Assembly (NCBI RefSeq): GCF_003350545.1
Contig: NZ_QQBA01000005.1
Span: forward strand, 1 to 64,000
DNA: 64,000 nucleotides
Source: Flavobacterium glaciei
Lineage (GTDB): Bacteria > Bacteroidota > Bacteroidia > Flavobacteriales > Flavobacteriaceae
Direction of reading: 5' to 3'
Under the pieces are notes generated by a model. It was given only the letters and a program-made list of their open reading frames with translations, did no database searches and had not been told where the DNA came from. Each line of letters opens with the position of its first letter. Positions within the stretch are counted from its first letter, which is position 1. This document shows positions 57,357-64,000 of the stretch, piece by piece. Both the position numbers and the translations under genes were made by a program.

Positions 57357-57944
57357 CTAATTTTCTGAAGTCTTTTTTGGTCCGCTTACTATTCTAGAAA
57401 TTAATCCTTGTTGTGTTGTTAATTCTGAGTAGAAAACGCCTGACAAGTGAATCACGATAAACGCTAATAAATAGTAAATCGAAAGTACATGTATTTCTTC
57501 CATAGGTTCCTTTAGATCTTTTGGACCTAAAACAATTATTAAACCTGTAATTAGTGAAATAGCAACACAAACATAAAAAATTAAATACGTCCCATATTGA
57601 AATTTTTCTTTAATGCCCAAATCTTTGTTGAACGGATTAGAGAATTTCATTTGTCCAAAAAATGGTAGCGCAATTCGAATACTATACAAACCAACTAAAG
57701 CATAACCAATATAAATATGCCAATCCCACATGGGTTTTCTTATTTTTTTGGCAAGTGTAATGAGTTGGTCTTGCGTCAATTTTTGGTCTGTAGTTGCTAA
57801 ATAGTCTTGAATAATTAGCGCAACATTATTTTTATTCATCCACGTCAGACGTAGAAAAATCGTGATCAGCAAGAGAGTCATACAAATAGCTATTGACCAA
57901 TGCATTACTCTATAAATAGCGGAGTATTCTCTGTTTTTTATCAT
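57357..57944 (-). CDS. Cytochrome b561 / b6-type membrane haem protein
   Basis: The 195-residue protein has four membrane helices at about 15-32, 77-95, 115-140 and 150-170. Histidines suited to haem b ligation lie in the helices: H15 in RVMHWS, H76 in DWHIYIG, and two in EEIHVLSIYYLLAFIVIHL. This matches the cytochrome b561 (prokaryotic) and Ni-hydrogenase cytochrome b group that passes electrons through the inner membrane. No redox partner gene is adjacent, although a small lipoprotein and a thioesterase lie upstream. The physiological donor is unknown. Confidence 0.87.
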   Translation of the reverse strand: MIKNREYSAIYRVMHWSIAICMTLLLITIFLRLTWMNKNNVALIIQDYLATTDQKLTQDQLITLAKKIRKPMWDWHIYIGYALVGLYSIRIALPFFGQMKFSNPFNKDLGIKEKFQYGTYLIFYVCVAISLITGLIIVLGPKDLKEPMEEIHVLSIYYLLAFIVIHLSGVFYSELTTQQGLISRIVSGPKKTSEN

Positions 57945-58032
57945 TTTTGAATGTTAATTAGATTACGCTTTTATTATTATTTGACTTGAAATAGGAAATT
58001 GATTCTCATAATTCGAGTTTTTCATGTTGTCT

Positions 58033-58068
58033 AAAAGCCTTCGCGATTTAAAAAAATACGGAAGGCTT
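58033..58068 (-). terminator. Hairpin after the lipoprotein gene
   Basis: AAGCCTTC and GAAGGCTT (8 bp perfect) surround an 18-base loop, with a short T run on the minus side. It is probably the terminator of the lipoprotein gene. Confidence 0.6.
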
Positions 58069-58095
58069 ACTGTGCTACAAAAGTTTCTTTCTGTT

Positions 58096-58410
58096 CTATT
58101 TCAGTACACGCACGGTCATGTGGTTGACGCCTGAAATTTTAAAAATATCTCCTTTTACTTGTATAGTTTCCCCAGTTGAAACCTGTCTATATTGTGTAGG
58201 TTCCAATAAATTAGTGCGATTAATCGTCACCAGATATATTGAATTTTCGGTTGTTGCTAATTTTGCGGTATAGCCATCTTTGCCCACAACGATTTCTTGT
58301 ACTTTTCCGGTTGTGAATTCAGTGGTGTTTGCGTTTAATAACGGACTGCAACTTACAGCCAGTGCCAATGTAATTAATAAGCAGCTGGCAATTTTTAAAA
58401 ATTGTTTCAT
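58096..58410 (-). CDS. Small lipoprotein of unknown function
   Basis: The 104-residue protein has a lipoprotein signal ending LALAVSC with lipidated C21. The mature part (about 84 residues) is a compact beta-rich unit, GKVQEIVVGKDGYTAKLATT and GETIQVKGDIFKISGVNHMTVRVLK, like a small OB-fold or similar barrel. It starts 4 bases after the thioesterase gene and is cotranscribed with it. I do not recognise the family. Confidence 0.75.
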   Translation of the reverse strand: MKQFLKIASCLLITLALAVSCSPLLNANTTEFTTGKVQEIVVGKDGYTAKLATTENSIYLVTINRTNLLEPTQYRQVSTGETIQVKGDIFKISGVNHMTVRVLK

Positions 58411-58414
58411 AAAT

Positions 58415-58852
58415 TTAAATTTCTAGAAAATCATTAGTTTTTGGAAAATTACGAATAGCGTCTATCGCTATTTCGGGTGTTGGGTCGGCTATTTTGCGCA
58501 GTTTTGTGTCCATCCAGGCACCATCTACGGTTATGACGGCACAAAGTTTATCATCGTCATTGATGAATTCGTGGACTATTGACCAGCGCGAAGCATCGGG
58601 TCTCATTTTAGAAATTTTAGTTTGCATAACTATTTTATCCGAAAGCAGTATTTCTTTTCTGAAAACACATTCCTCTCTAAATAATATGGGACCAAAATTT
58701 TGTGAGCGTAAAACCTTCATGGTTAAACCAAGATTTTCCAGAATTTCGATACGATGTTGTGCTCCAAAATCATAATAAGCACTGTGTCGAACATGAAAAT
58801 TAGGGTCAAGGTCAGACCAACGAAAAGATAATTCTTTGCTAAATGAAGTCAT
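58415..58852 (-). CDS. Hotdog-fold acyl-CoA thioesterase (4HBT/YbgC-FadM type)
   Basis: The 145-residue protein opens with FRWSDLDPNFHVRHSAYYDF, the 4HBT start in which the aspartate after the W-x-D-x-D segment is the catalytic residue. A typical hotdog helix follows, then strands ending RWSIVHEFIN and LCAVITVDGAWMD. It is expected to hydrolyse acyl-CoA thioesters in the cytosol. It is the first gene of a two-gene operon with a small lipoprotein, an association without an obvious functional reason. Confidence 0.88.
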   Translation of the reverse strand: MTSFSKELSFRWSDLDPNFHVRHSAYYDFGAQHRIEILENLGLTMKVLRSQNFGPILFREECVFRKEILLSDKIVMQTKISKMRPDASRWSIVHEFINDDDKLCAVITVDGAWMDTKLRKIADPTPEIAIDAIRNFPKTNDFLEI

Positions 58853-59112
58853 TGTAATAGTTTTTTAAAATTGTTTGTGCTGTTAATTTGGATTATGATA
58901 AAACAAAATTAAAAAGCATTGATTTGCTCAAAACTACGAATAATATGTGGAATCTAAAGGAACTCACGAACCTTTTAATCCTTTTTTAAGGATATGTTAT
59001 CAAAAGCTATGGCATATTTTGTGGTTACTTTTTCTTCAAAAAAAAATGTGGCTTGTATTTTGCATTGGCAATAGAGTATCCAATTTTGGATTCTAAAAAA
59101 TAACCAAAGAGT

Positions 59113-59493
59113 ATGAAAAAAATAATGCTGTTGTTCTTACTATCAGGAGGGATGTATGCTCAAGAACAGGTGTTTAACGTGCAACGGTATTGCATTGATG
59201 AACAACCTTTCAAAAAAGGCGAATGCAATGTAACAGGAAATGAATACTCTTTTGTGTTTCTTGATACTCAAAAGCGTTCTGTGGTTTTCTTTCTCACTGC
59301 GACAAAGATGAAGTATAAAATTGTAGACTCTGGTGTTTTTGCTCCAGATAAAAATTATGCTTTTTACACTTTAGAAAACGAGAAAGGTCAGGTAGAAATG
59401 CGGATAAACAAGCAAAATACTAAAATTGAATTCTTGTATCCCAACACGCATGTTTATTTGACGGTAGGCAAATCTACTAAGGCGGTGAATTAG
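59113..59493 (+). CDS. Small exported protein of unknown function
   Basis: The 126-residue product has a signal peptide (1-16, ending MYAQ) and a beta-rich mature part with two cysteines at about C27 and C38 that could form a disulfide. No family is recognised. It stands alone, followed by a very strong terminator, so it is probably well expressed. Confidence 0.7.
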   Translation: MKKIMLLFLLSGGMYAQEQVFNVQRYCIDEQPFKKGECNVTGNEYSFVFLDTQKRSVVFFLTATKMKYKIVDSGVFAPDKNYAFYTLENEKGQVEMRINKQNTKIEFLYPNTHVYLTVGKSTKAVN

Positions 59494-59526
59494 TAAGTGA
59501 ATGAAAGGGTGTGATTTTAATATTAT

Positions 59527-59577
59527 CCGCACGAATCATGTTTTTGAAATCAAACATGATTCGTGCGGTTTTTTTTA
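59527..59577 (+). terminator. Strong terminator of the 59113 gene
   Basis: The 17-bp perfect arms CCGCACGAATCATGTTT and AAACATGATTCGTGCGG flank an 8-base loop, followed by eight T residues. Confidence 0.9.
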
Positions 59578-59592
59578 AACAGATTTAATGAA

Positions 59593-59889
59593 TTAGGATT
59601 TTGAAATTTCATTCAATATTTTTTTTCCATTTTCATTATTAGGGTCTAGTTCTACTGATTTTTTATAGTTGATAATAGCAAGTTTTGTATCTCCGTTTTT
59701 TAAGTAGGCTTCACCCAAACTATCATAGGCATTTCCTGATTTTGGAAACGCTTCTACATTTAATTTAAAAACTTCTATTGCTTCTTTTATTTTTCCGGTT
59801 TGTAATAATTGATATCTTGGAGTTTTCCATTCTTGTGACTAAATTTGGCTAATACTAAATAAGGTTATTATTAAAATATATTTTATCAA
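59593..59889 (-). pseudogene. Broken small secreted TPR protein
   Basis: In one frame the minus strand reads IKYILIITLFSISQI, a TAG at 59839-59841, then SQEWKTPRYQLLQTGKIKEA and a TPR-like unit with SGNAYDSLGEAYLKNGDTKLA and INYKKSVELDPNNEN, to a TAA at 59593. The N-terminal part is a good signal peptide and the frame is otherwise open, so the TAG is a lesion within the signal peptide. A TTG at 59889 is the likely old start (or its changed form). The mature part alone has no plausible start. I therefore call it a pseudogene of an about 98-residue protein. Confidence 0.7.
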
Positions 59890-59922
59890 TTAGACTCATT
59901 TAATCGGTTCTCATAATGTTTC

Positions 59923-60055
59923 CCTCAACGGTTTGCTGCCTGTGGTCTGTTGTGGGAATTCGTAACCTTTCAATTTTCGGCTTAACGAAAACCTGATGTG
60001 GAACGATAATTCCACTAAACTTCAGCTAGTTCAAAATGGCGGTTGGGCGATGTAT
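59923..60055 (-). other. Structured boundary element of a cassette-like unit
   Basis: Reading on the minus strand, the SEL1 gene is followed by GCCCAAC (60049-60043), about 110 bp of self-complementary DNA and GTTGAGG (59929-59923). Inside are GTGGAA/TTCCAC arms (59998-60015) and GTGG..AATT with AATTCCAC. The spacing of RYYYAAC- and GTTRRRY-like ends around a folded centre is reminiscent of an integron attC site, but GTTGAGG does not fit the consensus fully. No integrase is in the window. Confidence 0.4.
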
Positions 60056-60058
60056 TTA

Positions 60059-60838
60059 TTAAAAATCTGCTTTGTGTAGATTATCAAAATTCATTAATTT
60101 TCTTCCAAATATTTTTTCGGCATCTTCTTTAACTGTATTCAATTGCTTTTTGTTTATTTTAGATTCTGCCACTTTAACTTCTTCAATTATTTGATTTTGT
60201 TGAATAATAGAAAAGTCTTTTTTAAATTCATTATAGATTAAAAACCAGATATAACTTTTGTAATAATCTTTTTCTAAATTATAACCATCTCTATACATAT
60301 AAGCTAAACTTAATCTTGTCGAAGTTATATTTCCGCTTAAGTTTAAATTATCTGGATTTTCTAGTAGTGATAATTTTGTTGCCCATTCAAGCATTTTATT
60401 CGTGTTTTTTGGCACTCCTAAACCTTGTTTGTAGCAATTTACAATATTCCACATACAAGTTGCGTCATTATTATTTGCACACTTTAATGCGTATTCAAAT
60501 GCTTTTTCACCGTCAAATTCTACTCCAATTCCATTTCCATAAGCCATCATCATTGCATAATGACCATCGTTGAATCCATTTTCGGAAGATTTTTTATACC
60601 ATTCAAAAGCTTCTTTTTCGTTTTTAGTTATTCCAACTCCATTTTGAAGAAAATAACCTAAATTATATTGAGCTTCTGCATTTCCTAATTCAGCAGATTT
60701 TCTCAAAATTGGAAGAGCTTTTTCGTAGTCTCTATTATTTAATAATTCTTTGGATTGTGTGTTTAATTCATCTGCATTTTGTCCGAAGACAAAATTCATA
60801 AATAACATTCCAATAGATAGCAATAAATTTTTCTTCAT
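60059..60838 (-). CDS. Exported SEL1/TPR-like repeat protein
   Basis: From the ATG at 60838 (MKKNLLLSIGMLFMNFVFGQ) the protein has 259 residues with a signal peptide of about 19. SEL1-like repeats follow: AELGNAEAQYNLGYFLQNGV near 55-80, SENGFNDGHYAMMMAYGNGIG near 90-115, then NNNDATCMWNIVNCYKQGLG, and later LSLAYMYRDGYNLEKDYYK. SEL1 repeats mediate protein contacts. It starts 44 bp after an inverted repeat GGTTGGGCGATATAT and is followed by a matching one. The boundaries suggest it moved as a unit. An ATG at 60925 would add an unlikely basic leader. Confidence 0.82.
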   Translation of the reverse strand: MKKNLLLSIGMLFMNFVFGQNADELNTQSKELLNNRDYEKALPILRKSAELGNAEAQYNLGYFLQNGVGITKNEKEAFEWYKKSSENGFNDGHYAMMMAYGNGIGVEFDGEKAFEYALKCANNNDATCMWNIVNCYKQGLGVPKNTNKMLEWATKLSLLENPDNLNLSGNITSTRLSLAYMYRDGYNLEKDYYKSYIWFLIYNEFKKDFSIIQQNQIIEEVKVAESKINKKQLNTVKEDAEKIFGRKLMNFDNLHKADF

Positions 60839-60873
60839 TTTTCGATTTGTTCTTTTTCTACGTGGTTTTCTAA

Positions 60874-60956
60874 TATATCGCCCAACCCATATAACCTCGC
60901 TACAAACTAGTGCATATTTACCCAAAATCAGAATGCTTTACGCTACAAATAGCATT
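60874..60956. repeat. Other boundary of the cassette-like unit
   Basis: ATATATCGCCCAACC (60874-60888) is the inverted counterpart, with one mismatch, of GGTTGGGCGATGTAT at 60041-60055. Directly beyond, CGCTACAAA occurs twice (60898-60906 and 60941-60949), and AATGCT/AGCATT form a hairpin (60932-60956). Confidence 0.6.
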
Positions 60957-61054
60957 TTATAATTTTGCTAATGTAATCAATTTATTACGAATCATTGGCA
61001 TAGAAATTTTAAAGTAATCGAATAGAAATAAATAAACTTAGGAATCAGATTTCC

Positions 61055-61130
61055 TAGCCCTGATAGCAGCGGCATCCTTTATGTTCTTTTTTTAAGAACA
61101 TAAAGATACAGCGGAGAGCGGGAAGTAGCT
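61055..61130. repeat. Dispersed palindromic repeat, copy 2
   Basis: TAGCCCTGATAGCAGCGGCATCC opens the element (split at 61055-61077) and GGAGAGCGGGAAGTAGCT closes it near 61113-61130. It is the reverse-orientation counterpart of 1717-1789. The centre here is a perfect 11-bp hairpin, TTTATGTTCTT with AAGAACATAAA. Confidence 0.75.
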
Positions 61131-61171
61131 CCTAAATTCCGACTTCCGACAGAATGACAAACCCTCTGAAA

Positions 61172-61253
61172 TGTCATCTTGTCAGATTTATTTCCGCCAA
61201 TTTTAACATAAACTGACAATTTAATAGGCCGTTTTGTATTGGCATAAAGATTG
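61172..61253 (+). promoter_or_regulatory. dnaK upstream regulatory region
   Basis: TTGTCAG (61179-61185) and CTGACAA (61213-61219) form an inverted repeat, and TGTCA repeats directly at about 61172-61184. Further down, TTGGCATAAAGATTGA (61239-61254) resembles a sigma-54 -24/-12 site (TGGCA-N-TTGC, with GA for GC). It would place the start near 61265 with a leader of about 45 nt. No CIRCE element is present. Confidence 0.4.
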
Positions 61254-61309
61254 ACTTAACGACTCCGAGTCATTAAAACAAGTATACAATAAAATTAAAT
61301 ATATTAAAA

Positions 61310-63196
61310 ATGGGTAAAATAATCGGAATTGATTTAGGTACGACCAACTCTTGTGTTTCTGTAATGGAAGGTAATGAAGCAGTTGTTATTCCTAATGCAG
61401 AAGGAAAAAGAACAACGCCATCTATCATCGCTTTTGTTGAAGGTGGAGAGATCAAAGTAGGAGATCCAGCTAAAAGACAAGCGGTAACTAATCCAACTAA
61501 GACTATTGCTTCTATCAAACGTTTTATGGGACAAGGTTTTGGTGAAGTTTCGGCTGAAGCGAAAAGAGTTTCATACAAAATTGTAAAAGGGGACAACAAT
61601 ACACCACGTGTGGATATTGATGGCCGTTTATACTCTGCTCAAGAATTGTCAGCTATGACACTTCAAAAAATGAAAAAAACTGCTGAAGACTATTTAGGTC
61701 AAACAGTTACTGAAGCAGTTATTACCGTTCCTGCTTACTTTAATGATGCACAACGTCAAGCGACTAAAGAAGCTGGTGAAATTGCAGGTCTTAAAGTTAT
61801 GCGTATCATCAATGAGCCTACTGCTGCTGCACTAGCTTACGGATTGGATAAAAAAGGAACTGATCAAAAAATTGCTGTTTACGATTTAGGTGGAGGTACA
61901 TTTGATATTTCTGTTCTTGAATTAGGAGACGGAGTTTTCGAAGTATTATCAACTAATGGAGATACTCACTTAGGTGGAGATGATTTTGACCACCAAATTA
62001 TTGACTGGTTAGCAGATGCATTTTTAGCTGAAGAAGGTATTGATTTACGTTTAGATCCAATGTCATTGCAACGTTTGAAAGAAGCAGCTGAGAAAGCAAA
62101 AATTGAATTGTCTTCTTCTGCAGAAACAGAAATCAACTTGCCATACGTTACGGCTACTGCTTCAGGACCGAAACACTTAGTTAAAAAATTATCTCGTTCT
62201 CAGTTTGAAAAATTAACTGACGATTTAGTAAAACGTTCTATGGCACCAGTTGCTAGAGCTTTGAAAGACGCAGGTTTAACTGTTGCTGATATTGACGAAG
62301 TTATCCTTGTAGGAGGTTCAACTCGTATGCCAAGAATTGCTGACGAAGTAGAAAAATTCTTTGGTAAAAAAGCGTCTAAAGGAGTAAACCCTGATGAGGT
62401 TGTTGCTATTGGAGCAGCTATTCAAGGTGGAGTTCTTTCTGGAGATGTAAAAGATGTATTGTTACTTGACGTTACACCTTTATCTTTAGGTATCGAAACT
62501 ATGGGTGGAGTTATGACTACATTAATTGAGTCTAACACAACTATTCCAACTAAAAAATCTCAAGTTTTCTCAACTGCTGCTGATTCTCAACCAACTGTTG
62601 AACTACACGTTCTTCAAGGAGCTAGAGCAATGGCTGCTGATAACAAAACTATTGGTCGTTTTAACTTAGATGGTATTCCACCAGCACCAAGAGGAGTTCC
62701 TCAAATTGAAGTAACTTTTGATATTGATGCTAATGGTATCATCAAAGTTTCTGCAACTGACAAAGGAACTGGAAAATCTCACGATATCCGTATCGAAGCT
62801 TCTTCTGGATTAACTTCTGAAGAAATCGAAAGAATGAAACAAGATGCTGAAGCTAACGCAGAGTCTGACAAAATTTTAAGAGCTAAAGCGGAGAAAATTA
62901 ATGAGGCTGACTCAATGATTTTCCAAACTGAGACTCAATTGAAAGAACTTGGAGCTAAATTAGCTGATGATCATAAAGTTGCTGTAGAATATGCATTAAC
63001 TGAATTGAGAATGGCTCACCAATCTCAAGATGTTCCTGCAATTCAAACGGCTCTTGACAACATCAACGCAGCTTGGAAAACAGCTACTGAAGCAATGTAC
63101 GCTCAAGGAGAACAAGGTCAAGGTGAAGCTCAACCGCAAGGAGAAGCTACTCAAGGAGACAATGTTGAAGACGTTGAATTTGAAGAAGTAAAATAA
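61310..63196 (+). CDS. dnaK: Chaperone DnaK (Hsp70)
   Basis: The 628-residue cytosolic chaperone has the whole Hsp70 set: [14 protein letters not shown] at 4-17, [11 protein letters not shown] near 165, [15 protein letters not shown] near 190, [10 protein letters not shown] near 335, the linker [15 protein letters not shown] near 385, and a C-terminal lid with an E/V-rich end EEVK. The length is normal. No dnaJ or grpE is adjacent. A structured upstream region with inverted repeats probably governs heat-shock control. A strong terminator follows. Confidence 0.98.
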   Translation: MGKIIGIDLGTTNSCVSVMEGNEAVVIPNAEGKRTTPSIIAFVEGGEIKVGDPAKRQAVTNPTKTIASIKRFMGQGFGEVSAEAKRVSYKIVKGDNNTPRVDIDGRLYSAQELSAMTLQKMKKTAEDYLGQTVTEAVITVPAYFNDAQRQATKEAGEIAGLKVMRIINEPTAAALAYGLDKKGTDQKIAVYDLGGGTFDISVLELGDGVFEVLSTNGDTHLGGDDFDHQIIDWLADAFLAEEGIDLRLDPMSLQRLKEAAEKAKIELSSSAETEINLPYVTATASGPKHLVKKLSRSQFEKLTDDLVKRSMAPVARALKDAGLTVADIDEVILVGGSTRMPRIADEVEKFFGKKASKGVNPDEVVAIGAAIQGGVLSGDVKDVLLLDVTPLSLGIETMGGVMTTLIESNTTIPTKKSQVFSTAADSQPTVELHVLQGARAMAADNKTIGRFNLDGIPPAPRGVPQIEVTFDIDANGIIKVSATDKGTGKSHDIRIEASSGLTSEEIERMKQDAEANAESDKILRAKAEKINEADSMIFQTETQLKELGAKLADDHKVAVEYALTELRMAHQSQDVPAIQTALDNINAAWKTATEAMYAQGEQGQGEAQPQGEATQGDNVEDVEFEEVK

Positions 63197-63207
63197 TAAT
63201 TCCCTAT

Positions 63208-63236
63208 AGAGACGGACTGTTGTCCGTCTTTATTGT
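63208..63236 (+). terminator. Terminator of dnaK
   Basis: AGACGGAC and GTCCGTCT (8 bp) flank a 4-base loop, followed by a TT-rich end. Confidence 0.8.
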
Positions 63237-63244
63237 TGATTTAG

Positions 63245-63276
63245 AAAACCGTTCACCATTGGTGAACGGTTTTTTT
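63245..63276. terminator. Second, bidirectional terminator after dnaK
   Basis: AAAACCGTTCACC and GGTGAACGGTTTT (13 bp perfect) flank a 3-base loop. It overlaps the stop codon of the converging Blh-type gene, so it serves both genes. Confidence 0.85.
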
Positions 63277-64000
63277 ATGCTTCTTTGTTTTTGATTTGCT
63301 TTTCATTACCACGGAACATTTCAGTTATGACTGCTGCATGCGGAAATGTAATAGCAGCTAAAAAAGAGAAAAACAAAGCGTTAAATAACTGTTCCCCCTT
63401 GCAGAAGTAATAGATTACAGTGATTCCTAGAATTGAAATGAACCAATAAATTCCTGCTGCTTTGCAATAGTCAATAAAATATTTCATTGAAAAAGAACCA
63501 TTCAAAAATTTAATTTGGTCAATTATAGATGGGATACTATGCCATAAAATAAAATATATGGCAAATCCCCATATCAGACTGGAAGAATTAAAAAGGATTG
63601 CAAAAAGAAATAAATAAAAGAATTCTAAAAGCAATTTTTTTCTGATTTCTTCTGATTTCCAAAATAAATATGCGCTTAAGCCAATAAAAATAATTCCTGA
63701 AACCTGCAGTAAAACAATGAAGTAACGGTCAGGAATACTGATTTTTGCAATATTTAAAATGACATTTTGCACTTCAATTAAGTGATAATTAAACAGTAAA
63801 AGAAGAATACCAAAACCATAAAAAAATTGGAATATTATTACGAGCCATTTCGGGAAGTCATTTGGTAAATTTTGCCATTGCTGTTCTCCAAAATGATATG
63901 CACTTACAATAATGAAAAGTAATAAGGCAATTTGAGGAATTGTATAAAAAAATAATATACCTATTAATACTACCATTACATAATACCCTAAAATTTTAAT
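63275..64000 (-). CDS. blh: Brp/Blh-family beta-carotene 15,15'-dioxygenase, C-terminal part
   Basis: The open frame continues past the right edge with no stop, so the 5' end is missing. The visible ~241 residues form about six to seven membrane helices. They contain SAYHFGEQQW, LWHSIPSIID and ITFPHAAVITEMF, the conserved histidine segments of Blh/Brp, which bind the iron that cleaves beta-carotene to retinal. In marine and freshwater flavobacteria such genes often accompany a rhodopsin. None is in the window. The assignment rests on these motifs and topology. Confidence 0.75.
   Translation of the reverse strand: MKILGYYVMVVLIGILFFYTIPQIALLLFIIVSAYHFGEQQWQNLPNDFPKWLVIIFQFFYGFGILLLLFNYHLIEVQNVILNIAKISIPDRYFIVLLQVSGIIFIGLSAYLFWKSEEIRKKLLLEFFYLFLFAILFNSSSLIWGFAIYFILWHSIPSIIDQIKFLNGSFSMKYFIDYCKAAGIYWFISILGITVIYYFCKGEQLFNALFFSFLAAITFPHAAVITEMFRGNEKQIKNKEA

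Noticed and set aside
60839..60925. Longer start of the SEL1 protein at 60925
   Set aside because: The extra residues are basic and precede an intact signal peptide beginning at 60838, and they span the cassette boundary repeat.
1..64000. tRNA genes, prophage, CRISPR-Cas and toxin-antitoxin loci
   Set aside because: I looked for tRNA arms, integrase and transposase motifs, short regular spacer arrays and paired small toxin genes and saw none that I could support.

Overview
The window is AT-rich chromosomal DNA from a member of the Bacteroidota, most likely Flavobacterium or a close relative. Several things point there: promoters of the TTG...TAnnTTTG type, a type IX secretion (T9SS) C-terminal sorting domain, a TamL-type lipoprotein paired with TamB, two-protein amidohydrolase sets, large hybrid histidine kinases, and intergenic palindromes of a kind I associate with flavobacterial genomes (from memory, not checked). 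It opens with the 3' end of a 5S rRNA, so an rRNA operon lies just outside.

Layout. 1-4.5 kb: 5S end, a PLP-dependent sulfur amino acid enzyme divergent from an Lrp/AsnC regulator, lpdA, and a DoxX-like protein. 4.5-8.2 kb: a broken VOC-family gene, pabB, an AraC-type regulator, an AhpD-like protein and a small exported thioredoxin-like protein. 8.3-13.6 kb: tilS overlapping dsbD, then an exported CocE/S15 acyl hydrolase. 14-18.5 kb: a 1504-residue T9SS-exported repeat protein with near-identical tandem repeats. 18.9-25.3 kb: amtB, then an amidohydrolase pair with a PH-domain gene. 25.5-31 kb: yifB-type ATPase, truC, a palindrome-rich gene-poor stretch, a zinc-ribbon-like membrane protein and a DEAD-box helicase. 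31-44.7 kb: ypfJ-type metallopeptidase, a 1336-residue hybrid histidine kinase, an aldehyde dehydrogenase/nitroreductase/membrane protein operon, an RluA-type synthase with panB, an SnoaL-like protein, a satD operon with three regularly spaced operators, a 56-residue membrane protein missed by a 60-residue cutoff, and L-serine dehydratase. 45-55 kb: M14 carboxypeptidase, then tamB-tamL. 55-64 kb: NIPSNAP protein, a collapsed chrA, an HMA-AraC regulator, a cytochrome b561-like protein, a thioesterase/lipoprotein pair, a broken secreted TPR protein, a SEL1-repeat gene flanked by inverted repeats, dnaK, and a partial Blh-type beta-carotene dioxygenase running off the edge.

Most genes are housekeeping or envelope functions and look intact. 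Decay is concentrated in two places: the VOC gene at 4.5-4.9 kb, and the 55-60 kb stretch with a chrA deletion remnant, a TPR gene stopped in its signal peptide and a possibly frameshifted small gene. The strongest unexplained structures are the TTFCA-type operator array over satD (three TTTCA-N7-TGAAA sites exactly 29 bp apart, covering the promoter and start codon), the cassette-like SEL1 unit at 59.9-60.95 kb, and the structured region upstream of dnaK. The partial Blh gene suggests retinal synthesis and perhaps a rhodopsin beyond the right edge. All functional calls come from reading sequence alone; no database search was run.
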